DNA of 34,878 bases from Bacteroidota bacterium (GCA_018818165.1 JAHISP010000031.1:1-34878), one strand, 5' to 3'; counted from the first letter of the stretch, positions 1 to 8,534 are shown. Program-made: numbers and translations. Notes: generated from the letters alone by a model not told the origin.

Positions 1-90
1 AACTTTGAGTTTTATAATAATGAGTAATTTTATGCTTTAGTAAAATATTAATTTTGCATATCGATATTTTTGTTGCTTTTTAACATAACA

Positions 91-155
91 GTGACGAAGC
101 AATCTTTTGATTTTGCGCTAAATTCGGCAGATTGCTTCGCTCCGCTCGCAATGAC
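91..155. repeat. GTCATTGCGAG-type hairpin repeat, shortened copy
   Basis: The segment contains GACGAAGCAATCTTTTGA and, inverted, AGATTGCTTCGC followed by CCGCTCGCAATGAC. The two arms can pair as a hairpin. A longer copy lies at 21253-21334. Compared with that copy, the left CATTGCGAG arm is missing here. Elements of this kind are widespread intergenic repeats in many bacteria. No gene is visible in bases 1-283; the rest of that stretch is AT-rich sequence without recognisable signals. Confidence 0.7.
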
Positions 156-283
156 ATTATTCAATAGAACCTTTTTATAGTAGACTCATTTATTATTCAC
201 AAACATTTATGAAGAATTAATAAATTATATTTTTAATTTAACAGCAAAAAATTATAACTCAAAAAATATTTTTACTAATTTCT

Positions 284-1477
284 CTATTTGAATTCTTCAT
301 TTTTAAAGTCATTGTAATATTTCTTTTTGCTTCCGTCGTAACTATCAATTTGGAAAAGAACTCCCTCAAGTTTTCCGTTTACAAGTGGAATTCTTCTTGT
401 GGTTTTTAATCCAATTGATTTACGCAAAGATGGATCTCCGGAATAGATAAACGCAGATGTACCATTACATTTTTGTTTAATAAAATCACCAAGTTCTTTA
501 AAAAGCAATTTTGCACCTTCGTTAGTGCCAAGACGAATTCCGTATGGAGGGTTTGTAACCAAAACTCCATTTTCAAACTTTTCTACTTGCTGAAATTTTT
601 GACAAGTTAACTCAATATTATCAGAATATGGAAGAGGTGATAAATTATTTTCAGCCATTTTCAATACAATATCCGACATGTCACTTCCAATTATTAATCC
701 TTTTGGCAAAGGACGAATATTTTTATCGCAATCATTTTTAACTTTATTCCAAATATTTTTATTGAAATCGGGCAAGTAAAAAAATCCAAAATTCTTCCGC
801 AAAGTTTGTGCAGGAATTCTGCAATAGTGCATAAGTGCTTCGGCAAGAATTGTCCCAGAACCGCACATGCAATCCCACAAAGGTTTTTCGCCATTCCAAT
901 TGCTTATTTTAATTAAAGCTGCTGCTAAAGTTTCCTGCATTGGAGCATCGCCTGATGAAAGTCGGTATCCCCTTTTGTGTAGCGATTGACCAGAAGTATC
1001 CAAACTAATTGTTGCAACGTTTTGATCAATGTGGAGATTAAACCGAATATCTGGATTATCAAGTTTAACATCGGGACGTTTGCCATTGCTGACTTTTCGG
1101 AAATAATCAACAATTCCATCCTTAAAATACTGAGAAGCTGCTAAGGAGTTGGTTATTCGGCTATTTGAAACCGAAGCAGTAATTGCAAAGGATTGATCTA
1201 CTGCAAAAAAATTATCCCATTTAATTTGTAAAGCATTTTCTCTTAATAATTTTGTATCGTTGCAGCGAAATGAAATTAGCGGAGCCAAAACACGAGAAGT
1301 TAAACGAGAAGTGTAATTTATTTTATATAAAACTGCAGGATCTGCGTTGAAAGAAACTCCACGATAAGCAACTTTTGTATTCTTAGCACCTAATTCAATA
1401 AGTTCGGCTTCACAAATTTCTTCCATCATTCCAGGAACTTGAGCAAAGTATTCGTTTGTTTTCTGATAATCGTACAT
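284..1477 (-). CDS. THUMP-domain class I SAM-dependent rRNA methyltransferase (RlmL N-terminal type)
   Basis: Predicted N2-guanine methyltransferase acting on 23S rRNA, like the N-terminal half of RlmL. With the start used here it has 397 residues. An N-terminal ferredoxin-like/THUMP region (about 50-165) is followed by a Rossmann methyltransferase domain. SAM-binding motif I is DCMCGSGTI (202-210), and the catalytic motif IV is NPPYG (309-313), typical of methylation of an exocyclic base amine. An upstream in-frame ATG at 1525 would add 16 residues (starting MGRKIYLLRC) that do not fit the family. The ATG at 1477 has AGGAAA just upstream and directly begins the conserved N-terminus, so I prefer it. 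It stands alone, convergent with nothing nearby. The family is clear; the exact rRNA position is inference. Confidence 0.87.
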   Translation of the reverse strand: MYDYQKTNEYFAQVPGMMEEICEAELIELGAKNTKVAYRGVSFNADPAVLYKINYTSRLTSRVLAPLISFRCNDTKLLRENALQIKWDNFFAVDQSFAITASVSNSRITNSLAASQYFKDGIVDYFRKVSNGKRPDVKLDNPDIRFNLHIDQNVATISLDTSGQSLHKRGYRLSSGDAPMQETLAAALIKISNWNGEKPLWDCMCGSGTILAEALMHYCRIPAQTLRKNFGFFYLPDFNKNIWNKVKNDCDKNIRPLPKGLIIGSDMSDIVLKMAENNLSPLPYSDNIELTCQKFQQVEKFENGVLVTNPPYGIRLGTNEGAKLLFKELGDFIKQKCNGTSAFIYSGDPSLRKSIGLKTTRRIPLVNGKLEGVLFQIDSYDGSKKKYYNDFKNEEFK

Positions 1478-1610
1478 TATTAATTTCCTATTATTACACC
1501 GCAATAAATAAATTTTCCGACCCAAAATTACTTAAATAAAAGTTGAATTGATATTTGAAAGAACTGTGTTGTTATTGTAGGGAAGAGTAAAGAAGTTATT
1601 TTAAAATTTA

Positions 1611-1750
1611 TTTGTCTTTGTTTGGTTTGCGATTCAGCGAATCGCACTACATTGTAGCTCGAATCGCTGATTCGAGAACTTTGCAATTCACAATACTAAA
1701 AATTAATATAACGAATCAATATTATTTTTAATGACTGTCGGTTTATTTGT
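1611..1750 (+). repeat. Cruciform-core intergenic repeat, copy 1 (left end missing)
   Basis: Copy 1 of a three-member family (others at 17556-17770 and 23186-23403). The core has two short hairpins, GCGATTC-AGC-GAATCGC (1629-1645) and CTCGAATC-GCT-GATTCGAG (1658-1676). They flank CTACA/TGTAG, so the whole core is itself a long imperfect palindrome. After the core comes a conserved tail (TTCACAATACTAAAAATTAA) and the terminal motif ATGACTGTCGGTTTATTTG (1731-1749). The first 70 or so bases found in the other two copies are absent here. Confidence 0.85.
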
Positions 1751-1818
1751 TTTCTTAAAAGGAATCAAAAAGGATAAGATAAATGGAATAATCATTAGCT
1801 TTTTTAAGAAAAACAGTC
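1733..1818. repeat. Inverted repeat next to repeat copy 1
   Basis: GACTGT (1733-1738) and TTTTCTTAAAA (1750-1760) recur inverted as TTTTAAGAAAA (1802-1812) and ACAGTC (1813-1818), with perfect matches in both pairs. The left arm is the terminal motif of the repeat. The remainder of the gene-free stretch 1478-2072 holds no other gene that I can support, only a 7-bp hairpin, TGCAGAA/TTCTGCA, near 1960-1980. Confidence 0.6.
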
Positions 1819-2072
1819 AAAATTATTTTTTTCTACCATCAATTTTTATTTTAGTTACATATGCGGGCACTCATTTAACTTTTTATTCGCGCATTGGCGG
1901 CTAATAATTCCCTTACAAAAACACCAAAAACTTGGAATAATGAATTTTAGACAAGGAATGCAGAAGTACTTTCTGCAAGATTTAATATTATTACATTTGA
2001 TTGCTATAAAGCAAATATTATTTTAGGTATATAGAAATAAAATTATTTAGAATGAAATATTGAGTATAAATT

Positions 2073-2312
2073 ATGAGTGAACATAAATCAAGCGACCCAT
2101 TGCACGGTTTAACACTGATGCAAATACTAATTAAACTGGTCGAATATTACGGCTGGGAAGAATTGGGATTATTAATTGAAATTAGGTGTTTTAATAGTAA
2201 TCCTTCCATAAATTCTTGCTTAAAATTTTTAAGGAAAACTCCTTGGGCAAGAAAAAAAGTTGAAAATCTTTATCTGGATACTGATTTTGATAAACCTTTA
2301 GGTGAATACTAG
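2073..2312 (+). CDS. VF530 family protein (DUF2132)
   Basis: A 79-residue protein that matches the VF530 family closely. It has the N-terminal DPLHGLTLMQIL block, then YYGWEELG, IRCFNSNPSINSCLKFLRKTPWAR and the ending VENLYL, which cover almost the whole length. The family is small and probably nucleic-acid binding, but its cellular role is not established. It is the first gene of a three-gene run: 8 bases separate it from the YwbE gene, whose stop overlaps the RNase H start. No strong Shine-Dalgarno is visible before the ATG; the upstream sequence is AT-rich. Assignment to the family is firm, the function is open. Confidence 0.88.
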   Translation: MSEHKSSDPLHGLTLMQILIKLVEYYGWEELGLLIEIRCFNSNPSINSCLKFLRKTPWARKKVENLYLDTDFDKPLGEY

Positions 2313-2320
2313 GAATATAA

Positions 2321-2533
2321 ATGATTAATACAGAACTAGATGGAAGAATTAGAAAAGATGTTCAAATTGGGCAAGATGTAGAAATAGTATTAAAACATCA
2401 TCAAAGAACTGGTGAATTAACAGAGGGAGTTGTACAACGCATTCTTACAAAATCTCCAAATCATCCACATGGAATAAAAGTCATGTTAGAATCGGGCGAA
2501 GTTGGTCGTGTTAAAAATATTTTAATTGAATGA
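2321..2533 (+). CDS. ywbE: YwbE family protein (DUF2196)
   Basis: A 70-residue protein with the YwbE signature: GQDVEIVLKHHQRTGELT (about 17-34), then GVVQRILTKSPNHPHGIKV (36-54) and GEVGRVKNI near the end. The fold is expected to be a small beta-barrel, and the biological role is unknown in all bacteria. It sits 8 bases after the VF530 gene. Its TGA stop overlaps the ATG of the RNase H gene in an ATGA arrangement (2530-2533), which predicts translational coupling. Length is normal for the family. Confidence 0.9.
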   Translation: MINTELDGRIRKDVQIGQDVEIVLKHHQRTGELTEGVVQRILTKSPNHPHGIKVMLESGEVGRVKNILIE

Positions 2534-3024
2534 CAGAATTAAAACTATTTACCGATGGAAGTGTTAATACTAAATTAAAAATTGGTTTCGGTGCAATTCT
2601 TTTTGTTTCAACTGAAATTTTTGATTTTGATAAGTTAAAATCGCAAGTACAACTTAAACGTTTTGAGGAAACTTCATCCACCAAATTAGAAATACAAACT
2701 TTACTTTGGGCTCTTTCCAATCTTCCTAAAATTGATGGAAAAATTATAATTTACACGGATTCACAAAACATAATTGGACTGCCAAAAAGACGTGATAAAC
2801 TTGAGAAAAATAATTATAGCTCAAAAAAAAACAAACTCATCAAAAATCATTTACTTTACAAAGATTTTTTCAATTTAATTGATACTTTTAATTGTGAATT
2901 TGTTCAAGTAAATGGGCATAAATCTTCATCTCAAAAAGATGAAATTGACCAAATATTTACTCTTGTTGATAGAGCTTCAAGAAATGCGGTTAGAGATATG
3001 GGGAAATATTTACCACCTGATTAA
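2530..3024 (+). CDS. RNase H-like nuclease
   Basis: A 164-residue protein with an RNase HI-type fold that would cleave the RNA strand of RNA-DNA hybrids. The expected metal-binding carboxylates are present in order: D9 (FTDGS), E54 (TKLEIQTLLWAL), D77 (IYTDSQN) and D137 (LVDRAS). A histidine sits at H120 in the NGHK loop, matching the catalytic His position. The active site therefore looks complete. It is divergent from standard rnhA, with an extended region between the third and fourth acidic residues (about 85-115, rich in Lys and Asn). The start codon overlaps the stop of ywbE. Its placement with VF530 and YwbE suggests a shared nucleic-acid role; that is inference. Confidence 0.8.
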   Translation: MTELKLFTDGSVNTKLKIGFGAILFVSTEIFDFDKLKSQVQLKRFEETSSTKLEIQTLLWALSNLPKIDGKIIIYTDSQNIIGLPKRRDKLEKNNYSSKKNKLIKNHLLYKDFFNLIDTFNCEFVQVNGHKSSSQKDEIDQIFTLVDRASRNAVRDMGKYLPPD

Positions 3025-3409
3025 ATACAATAATCAGCATTTTAAATAAACCACTGTGGACTGTATTTACACAGTCTTGGTGACGTACAAAATTCGTTTT
3101 GAACGACCAAACGATAAACCACAAAAACCAAATAATATCCAAACTTCAATGTCTAATATCCAAATTTTTTCTTTTTTGCATGATTTATTCAAAAATAATG
3201 AGTTTGAGTTTTGGTTATTCGTTTTTGCTATTTATTTGAAATTTATCTTTTGTCGTTTGCTATTTATTATGACATTTTTATACGCTAAGTCGAGATGCAA
3301 TTAAGTGCATAGTTTTAACCCTAACTTATACCAATAAAATTCTTCAAATTATTGAATGTTTTTAAGTATTTTGTCAATTGCTATTTCACTTATTTATGAG
3401 AATACAAAA
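3025..3409. other. Gene-free spacer with low-complexity, repeat-like sequence
   Basis: No convincing gene. A frame starting with GTG at 3056 runs to 3304, but its translation is dominated by Phe, Ile and Asn and has no start signal. Its DNA has an A/C-rich left half (near 3098-3165) and a T/G-rich right half (near 3200-3270), weakly inverted relative to each other. This pattern is common in intergenic repeats. No terminator hairpin is clear after the RNase H gene. Confidence 0.45.
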
Positions 3410-5380
3410 ATGCAAAAATCAATTAAATACTTACTAATCATATGTTTACTGCCTTTGACAAGTATTTTTTCACAACCTTGGGTCGAAGAAAGCTCGATTT
3501 TTAATCCAAGTGGAGTTCCCTCGTTCTCATTTTCGCAGCCACGATTTTATGATTTGGATGTTGATGGCGATTTTGAAATGATTTTGGGCAGCATTGAGCA
3601 AAATCCAATTTACTTTAAGAATATTGGAAATAAATACAACGCAAAATTTGAAGCCGATCCGTTCGTTTTTCAAGAAGTTAGAGACCTTGATGCCGAAATG
3701 GGAGTTTGTGCTGATATGGATAATGATGGCGATTTAGATTTTGTTTCTGGCGGTTACACTGGTTTACATTATTATCAAAACACTGGCAATAACACTGATG
3801 GTTATTTTGTTGAAATTGAAAACGTGTTTGCAAATGTTGTAGCTGGTGAAAATCCTTCTCCAGCATTGGGCGATCTTGATGGCGATGGAGATTTCGATTT
3901 GGTTTTTGGATTGAGCGAGGATGGAAGAGTAAAATACATCCCAAATACTGGAGACTCAACTACACCACAATTTTTAGAAGCAAATTCTTCAGTTTGGTTT
4001 GATGTTGGTTTGTTTGCTTATCCAGTTTTATTTGATTTGGATGGGGACAAACTCACCGATTTGTTAATTGGCAAAGATGGTCATGGATTTGATTTTTACC
4101 AAAATACTGGTGATTCATCCAATTTTGTTTGGACAAATAAAAGCTCATTATTCCAAAATGTTGGAACAGATACTTATTGGAATTCCCCTGCCCTTGTTGA
4201 TTTAACTGGCGATGGACGAATTGATTTGCTTTACGGAACCGCTTCTGGTCCAATTAAATTTTACAAAAATACTGGAACAAATGCCGCTCCAATTTGGGCA
4301 GAAAACACAACACTTTTTGGTGGTACTATTGATATTGGCGGTGCAAGTTCACCAGTGCTTTTCGATTTTGATAGTGATGGAGATTTCGATTTGATAAGTG
4401 GAAGCCAAATGGGCGAAATTAAATATTTTGAAAATACTGGGAATAAATCATCACCAGCTTGGCTAGAAAAATCCTCAATATTTTCAAGTATCGATCACTC
4501 AATTTATTCTTCCGTAACAGTGGGCGATATTGACAATGATGGAATTCCAGAACTTATTATTGGTGATTTAAGCGGAAATATTTATGCTCATAAAAAATCT
4601 GGTACATCTTATCCAACAATTCCCAATTTACTAAACGAATTTAATTTTGGCGGATGGTCAGTGCCAAGATTAATAGATTTTGATTTTGACAATGACCTTG
4701 ATTTAATAGTAGCTAATGAAAATGGAGATCTTGCATATTTAGAAAATTCTGGCACTCAAGATTCTGCTGCGTGGACAAAAATTGATGGATTTTTTGGCTC
4801 TTTAAATGGCGAAAGCAATTGCGTTCCTTATCCAGTTGATTACGATAGTGATGGCGATTATGACTTATTTTTGGGGAATATCTGGAGTGAAATGAATTAT
4901 TATGAAAATAATGATAACAATTTCACATTAAATAACTCTGTAATTGAGGGAATTTCTGTAGGACAAAATGCTACCCCAGCATTGGCAGATTTAGATAATG
5001 ATGGCGATTTGGATATTATTCTTGGAAATTATGGAGGGACTTTTAATTATTACACAAACATGTTAACTGTTGATGTAAAGGAATTAAAATCCGAAATTCC
5101 AAATAACTTTGAACTATTACAAAATTATCCAAATCCTTTTAACCCAAGTACTACAATTAAATATTCAATTCCAAATAATGTGAAAAGTGAAATAACAAAC
5201 GTGAAGCTTATTGTGTTTGATATTCTTGGAAACGAGGTAGCAACTTTGGTAAATGAGGACCAAATTGCTGGGAATTATTCTGTCAATTTTGATGCATCTA
5301 ATTTATCAAGTGGCGTATATTTTTATAAATTGGAAAGTGGATCGTTTGTTCAGACAAAGAAACTAATGTTACTCAAATAG
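3410..5380 (+). CDS. Secreted FG-GAP/VCBS repeat protein with T9SS type A sorting domain
   Basis: An exported 656-residue protein. The preferred start at 3410 gives a signal peptide (MQKSIKYLLIICLLPLTSIFSQ); an earlier ATG at 3356 would put 18 extra residues before it. The body holds about ten FG-GAP/VCBS-type units with a calcium-binding D-x-D-x-D-G-D-x-D loop, such as DMDNDGDLDFV, DLDGDGDFDLV, DFDSDGDFDLI and DLDNDGDLDII. Such units build integrin-alpha-like beta-propellers. The unit near DLTGDGRIDLL varies slightly. From about residue 566 there is a T9SS C-terminal domain: [13 protein letters not shown], then FDILGNEVATLVN, then SSGVYFYKL and the end KKLMLLK. It is therefore predicted to cross the outer membrane and be anchored or released. 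The ligand is unknown. An intrinsic terminator follows. Confidence 0.9.
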   Translation: MQKSIKYLLIICLLPLTSIFSQPWVEESSIFNPSGVPSFSFSQPRFYDLDVDGDFEMILGSIEQNPIYFKNIGNKYNAKFEADPFVFQEVRDLDAEMGVCADMDNDGDLDFVSGGYTGLHYYQNTGNNTDGYFVEIENVFANVVAGENPSPALGDLDGDGDFDLVFGLSEDGRVKYIPNTGDSTTPQFLEANSSVWFDVGLFAYPVLFDLDGDKLTDLLIGKDGHGFDFYQNTGDSSNFVWTNKSSLFQNVGTDTYWNSPALVDLTGDGRIDLLYGTASGPIKFYKNTGTNAAPIWAENTTLFGGTIDIGGASSPVLFDFDSDGDFDLISGSQMGEIKYFENTGNKSSPAWLEKSSIFSSIDHSIYSSVTVGDIDNDGIPELIIGDLSGNIYAHKKSGTSYPTIPNLLNEFNFGGWSVPRLIDFDFDNDLDLIVANENGDLAYLENSGTQDSAAWTKIDGFFGSLNGESNCVPYPVDYDSDGDYDLFLGNIWSEMNYYENNDNNFTLNNSVIEGISVGQNATPALADLDNDGDLDIILGNYGGTFNYYTNMLTVDVKELKSEIPNNFELLQNYPNPFNPSTTIKYSIPNNVKSEITNVKLIVFDILGNEVATLVNEDQIAGNYSVNFDASNLSSGVYFYKLESGSFVQTKKLMLLK

Positions 5381-5385
5381 TGTCA

Positions 5386-5422
5386 AACCTAAGAGGTTTT
5401 GGAAACCTCGGAGGTTTTTTGT
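5386..5422 (+). terminator. Probable intrinsic terminator
   Basis: A few bases after the stop of the FG-GAP gene, AAACCT-CGG-AGGTTT forms a short hairpin followed by a T run (GGTTTTTTG). A second AGGTTTT just before it gives alternative pairing. It is oriented to end transcription of the + strand gene before the convergent beta-lactamase-like gene. Confidence 0.6.
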
Positions 5423-5507
5423 AAAGTAGGTTTAAATTAGGTTTACAAAATAGTCGCTTCGCAGTGAATGCTTTTTTTGCAGAAACACTATTTTAATTCT
5501 TTTTTAA

Positions 5508-6398
5508 TTATAAATTATTCACATAATCATAAATAATTTTGGAAACTTCGGACATCATTTCTGCAGTTTGAGGCGCACTAGTAATATTTTTAGATAATAT
5601 AACCAGCACATATTTTCTGCCATCTGGAAGAATGACAATTCCAGAATCGTGAAGTACTCCAGTAATTGAACCAGTTTTGTGAGCAACTTTTACTTCGCTA
5701 GGTAATTTTGCTGGAATAATACTATTGTGTTTTTGGTTCAAAAGTATTTCAATCATAATTGAATCAGCTTTTGGATTTACAGCCTTTCCCTCTGCAATTT
5801 TTTCAAATAAAATCATCAAATCATTAGCACTTGTTTCGTTGTTCAAGCCAGCATCAAAAGCTTTCATATCTTCAACTCCGCGCAAAACTTTTATTGTTTT
5901 TGCACCCAGCTCGTCCATGGTTTTCATAACATTTTGGGCACTGAGTTGCTCAATAACAATATTAGTTGCTAGATTACTGCTGTGTATAATCATATCATAA
6001 ACTAGATTATAATAAGTGTCTTTCTTCCCAATCATTTCATAAGCTTTATCGCCAGAATCTCTATTTATATCAAGTGAAAACTCACTTCCATCAACAATGC
6101 TTTTGAAACTATTTTTCACAATTAATGAATCTTGCAAATCAATAATTCCATTAGCATCTTGCTTGAATGCTTCAATCATAACTGGAGTTTTCATTGTGCT
6201 GGCAGCATGAAACATCTCTTTTTCATTTATTAAAATTGAATTATCCTCACTTCCAACCAACTTAAACGCAAGGGCAAAATTTCCTTCAACTTTTCCAAAT
6301 TTTTCGTTAATCTGTTTTTCTACTTCCGTTTTCATATCCACGCTAAAACTCATTAAAATTATTGAAATGAATAAAATGATTGATTTTGTTTTTAACAT
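5508..6398 (-). CDS. Class A beta-lactamase-type serine hydrolase
   Basis: A 296-residue exported protein with an N-terminal hydrophobic signal (residues 4-20). The active-site motifs of class A beta-lactamases occur in the right order: S67-T-M-K70 (S-x-x-K, nucleophile Ser67), S140-S-N142 (place of the S-D-N motif) and K241-T-G-S244. Glu176 in RGVEDMKAF is the best candidate for the deacylating glutamate of the omega loop, but the usual E-x-x-L-N is not literal. It could hydrolyse beta-lactams, or belong to related peptidase/esterase-like members common in Bacteroidota. Antibiotic resistance cannot be claimed from sequence alone. It is monocistronic and convergent with the FG-GAP gene. Confidence 0.82.
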   Translation of the reverse strand: MLKTKSIILFISIILMSFSVDMKTEVEKQINEKFGKVEGNFALAFKLVGSEDNSILINEKEMFHAASTMKTPVMIEAFKQDANGIIDLQDSLIVKNSFKSIVDGSEFSLDINRDSGDKAYEMIGKKDTYYNLVYDMIIHSSNLATNIVIEQLSAQNVMKTMDELGAKTIKVLRGVEDMKAFDAGLNNETSANDLMILFEKIAEGKAVNPKADSIMIEILLNQKHNSIIPAKLPSEVKVAHKTGSITGVLHDSGIVILPDGRKYVLVILSKNITSAPQTAEMMSEVSKIIYDYVNNL

Positions 6399-6447
6399 AT
6401 TTTACCTAATGTTTTTATACAAACTATTAGTTATTAAAAATTTGATT

Positions 6448-6477
6448 CAAAGATATACAATTGAAATCAAAAACAAA
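6448..6477 (-). promoter_or_regulatory. Possible Bacteroidota-type promoter for the beta-lactamase-like gene
   Basis: On the - strand, TATCTTTG (6455-6448) matches the Bacteroidota -7 consensus TAnnTTTG. TTTG (6477-6474) lies 18 bases upstream, slightly closer than the usual spacing to the -33 box. The ATG would follow about 45-50 bases later. In AT-rich DNA such matches also occur by chance. Confidence 0.35.
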
Positions 6478-6529
6478 ATTAACTTTTATCAAATTTGGAT
6501 TAATATTAACTTACGTTACGCAAGAATTA

Positions 6530-6607
6530 AAAACCTTGAAGGTTTTGTTAAGAGGAATCGCAAAGAATTCAATATTTTAATTTTTATTAGCGAAACCTTC
6601 AAGGTTT
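6530..6607. repeat. Pair of AAACCTT/AAGGTTT palindromes
   Basis: AAAACCTT-G-AAGGTTTT (6530-6546) and AAACCTT-C-AAGGTTT (6593-6607) are each near-perfect palindromes and are reverse complements of each other, so they can pair locally or with one another. They lie in the gene-free region 6399-6821 between divergent genes. No other gene or RNA is visible there. Confidence 0.65.
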
Positions 6608-6821
6608 GGGTCATGTGTATGAATAAGGTGAATATTAATTTAAAATATTTTCAAAGATAAAATATTAGATTATTCTTAAAGGTTCGTCTACTGAAATTAA
6701 AATAAAATTATTAAATTGACATTTAATTTTAATACTTTGTTAGTAGTATAATTTTTTTTGAAATTATTAGTAATAGATAAAATTTGAATTAAATCATTTG
6801 TCATAATTTTTTGAGATAAAA

Positions 6822-8534
6822 ATGAAATTCGGACTCTCGCAATACACACTTGATCTTTTCTTTGAAAAAGTATTAGAAAAATATCCAAATAACCCAGCAC
6901 TATCTTTGGTTGGCGAAAAACCATTTACGTTTTCTGAATTTGGGGAAAAAGTATACAAATTACAAGTAACATTAAAAGCATTGGGCATTCGTAAAGGCGA
7001 TAAAATTGTAATTCTTGGAACTTCATCACCAAACTGGGCAATTGCTTTTATGGCAATTATGACAATGGGCGCTGTTGCTGTGCCGGTTCTTGAGGGATTT
7101 CCAGAAACAGATATTGAGCATATAATCCGTCATTCCGATGCAGAAGGTATTTTTATTTCCAATAGTTTACACAGCACTCTAAATATAGAATTGCAGCGCA
7201 TGAAAGTTGTTATTAAACTGGATGACTTTTTGTTATTAGACCCAAATTCAAAAGACAAAAATATTTGGAAAAAGATTATTGAATTTCCTGACAAAGTGAT
7301 TCAAGCTATAGGTAATGAGCTATCTGGCACGCCAAAATATGAAATTGAGGAAGATGATATTGCTGAAATATTGTACACTTCTGGAACTACTGGGCATTCA
7401 AAAGGAGTCGTACTCACGCATAAAAACCTTGTTAGCAATATTTTTGAAGGTCCCGATTTACTAAAAGTTATAACCGAAAAAAGTGTTGTATTATCAATTC
7501 TGCCAATGGCACACGCTTTTGGCTCAACTTCTTCGTTTTTGTCAATTATCTATTGTGGCGCAAGTATTGTTTTTATGGATAAGAAGCCATCTCCAAAAGC
7601 ATTATTAGAAACAATGCAATTAGTAAAACCAACCATTTTTGGCTCTGTTCCGTTAGTATTTGAAAAAATTTATCAAAAAAGAGTGCTTCCAACAATTGCA
7701 CAAAATAGATTATTCAAACTTTTATCCAAAGGTAAAACGACAAAAAGATTGTTAAATAAAATTATTGGGAAAAAGATTAAAAAGCTTTTCGGTGGTAAAT
7801 TGGACTGTGTAATTATTGGTGGGGCAAGTTTTTCACCCGAAGTTGAAACCTTTTTGATTGAAGGTGAAATTCCATATTGTTGTGGATATGGTTTAAGCGA
7901 GTGCGCTCCATTAGTTACTTTTTCATCAATGGAAACTCAAAAAATGGGTTCTCCAGGTCATGCAGTTACGGACGTAGAAATAAAAATTATGGATGCTGAT
8001 TCCAAAAGTGGAATTGGTGAAATTTGCATAAAAGGTCCAAACGTAATGAAAGGCTATTACAAAAACGAAGAAGCAACGAGCAAATCATTTACAAAAGATG
8101 GATGGTTAATTTCTGGCGACAAGGGATATCTTGATAAAGATGGATTTTTATTCATAACCGGGCGATCAAAAAATGTGATAATTGGTCCATCGGGTGAAAA
8201 TATTTATCCAGAAGTAATTGAAGCAAAACTGCTTGAATCATCATTTGTGGAAGAAGTGATAGTTTATAAATCTGATAATCATTTAGTAGCACGTATTTTG
8301 CCCGATTACACATATATCGAAAATCTTAAAAATACAAGCAACGAAAACCGAATTGCTTCAAATGTAGTTGAAATATTGGAAAATGTAAGACGTGAAACGA
8401 ATAAGAATTTACCTTCGTTTTCTCAAATAAATAAAGTTGTGGAGCAGACTTCTCCATTTTTGACAACACCGACAAATAAAATTAAACGTGTAGAATATGT
8501 TCCTGGATATTTGGGAAATAATAGCTCCACATAA
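6822..8534 (+). CDS. AMP-forming long-chain acyl-CoA synthetase-like protein
   Basis: A 570-residue ANL-superfamily enzyme that would activate a carboxylic acid, probably a fatty acid, with ATP to an acyl-adenylate and then to a thioester. The phosphate-binding loop is YTSGTTGHSKG (185-195). GYGLSE (355-360) is the A5-type motif. GWLISGDKGYLDKDGFLFIT (427-446) holds the ribose-binding Asp433, and GRSKNVI follows (447-453). The A8 region reads GPSGENIYPEVIE; a Glu stands where many relatives have Lys or Asn before NIYP. The C-terminal NKIKR offers the usual catalytic lysine. Length fits fatty acyl-CoA ligases and long-chain AMP-binding proteins. It is monocistronic. Chain-length preference cannot be read from sequence. 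Confidence 0.88.
   Translation: MKFGLSQYTLDLFFEKVLEKYPNNPALSLVGEKPFTFSEFGEKVYKLQVTLKALGIRKGDKIVILGTSSPNWAIAFMAIMTMGAVAVPVLEGFPETDIEHIIRHSDAEGIFISNSLHSTLNIELQRMKVVIKLDDFLLLDPNSKDKNIWKKIIEFPDKVIQAIGNELSGTPKYEIEEDDIAEILYTSGTTGHSKGVVLTHKNLVSNIFEGPDLLKVITEKSVVLSILPMAHAFGSTSSFLSIIYCGASIVFMDKKPSPKALLETMQLVKPTIFGSVPLVFEKIYQKRVLPTIAQNRLFKLLSKGKTTKRLLNKIIGKKIKKLFGGKLDCVIIGGASFSPEVETFLIEGEIPYCCGYGLSECAPLVTFSSMETQKMGSPGHAVTDVEIKIMDADSKSGIGEICIKGPNVMKGYYKNEEATSKSFTKDGWLISGDKGYLDKDGFLFITGRSKNVIIGPSGENIYPEVIEAKLLESSFVEEVIVYKSDNHLVARILPDYTYIENLKNTSNENRIASNVVEILENVRRETNKNLPSFSQINKVVEQTSPFLTTPTNKIKRVEYVPGYLGNNSST

Noticed and set aside
1478-1525. N-terminal extension of the methyltransferase
   Set aside because: The extra 16 residues do not fit the family, and the internal ATG has a good upstream AGGAAA.
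3056-3304. 82-codon frame with a GTG start
   Set aside because: Low-complexity translation, no ribosome binding site, and DNA that looks like an intergenic repeat.
6367-6660. 97-codon + strand frame
   Set aside because: It overlaps the start of the beta-lactamase-like gene and runs through palindromic spacer; no family resemblance.
6697-6988. Two overlapping - strand frames
   Set aside because: They are antisense to the start of the acyl-CoA synthetase, whose motifs are complete.
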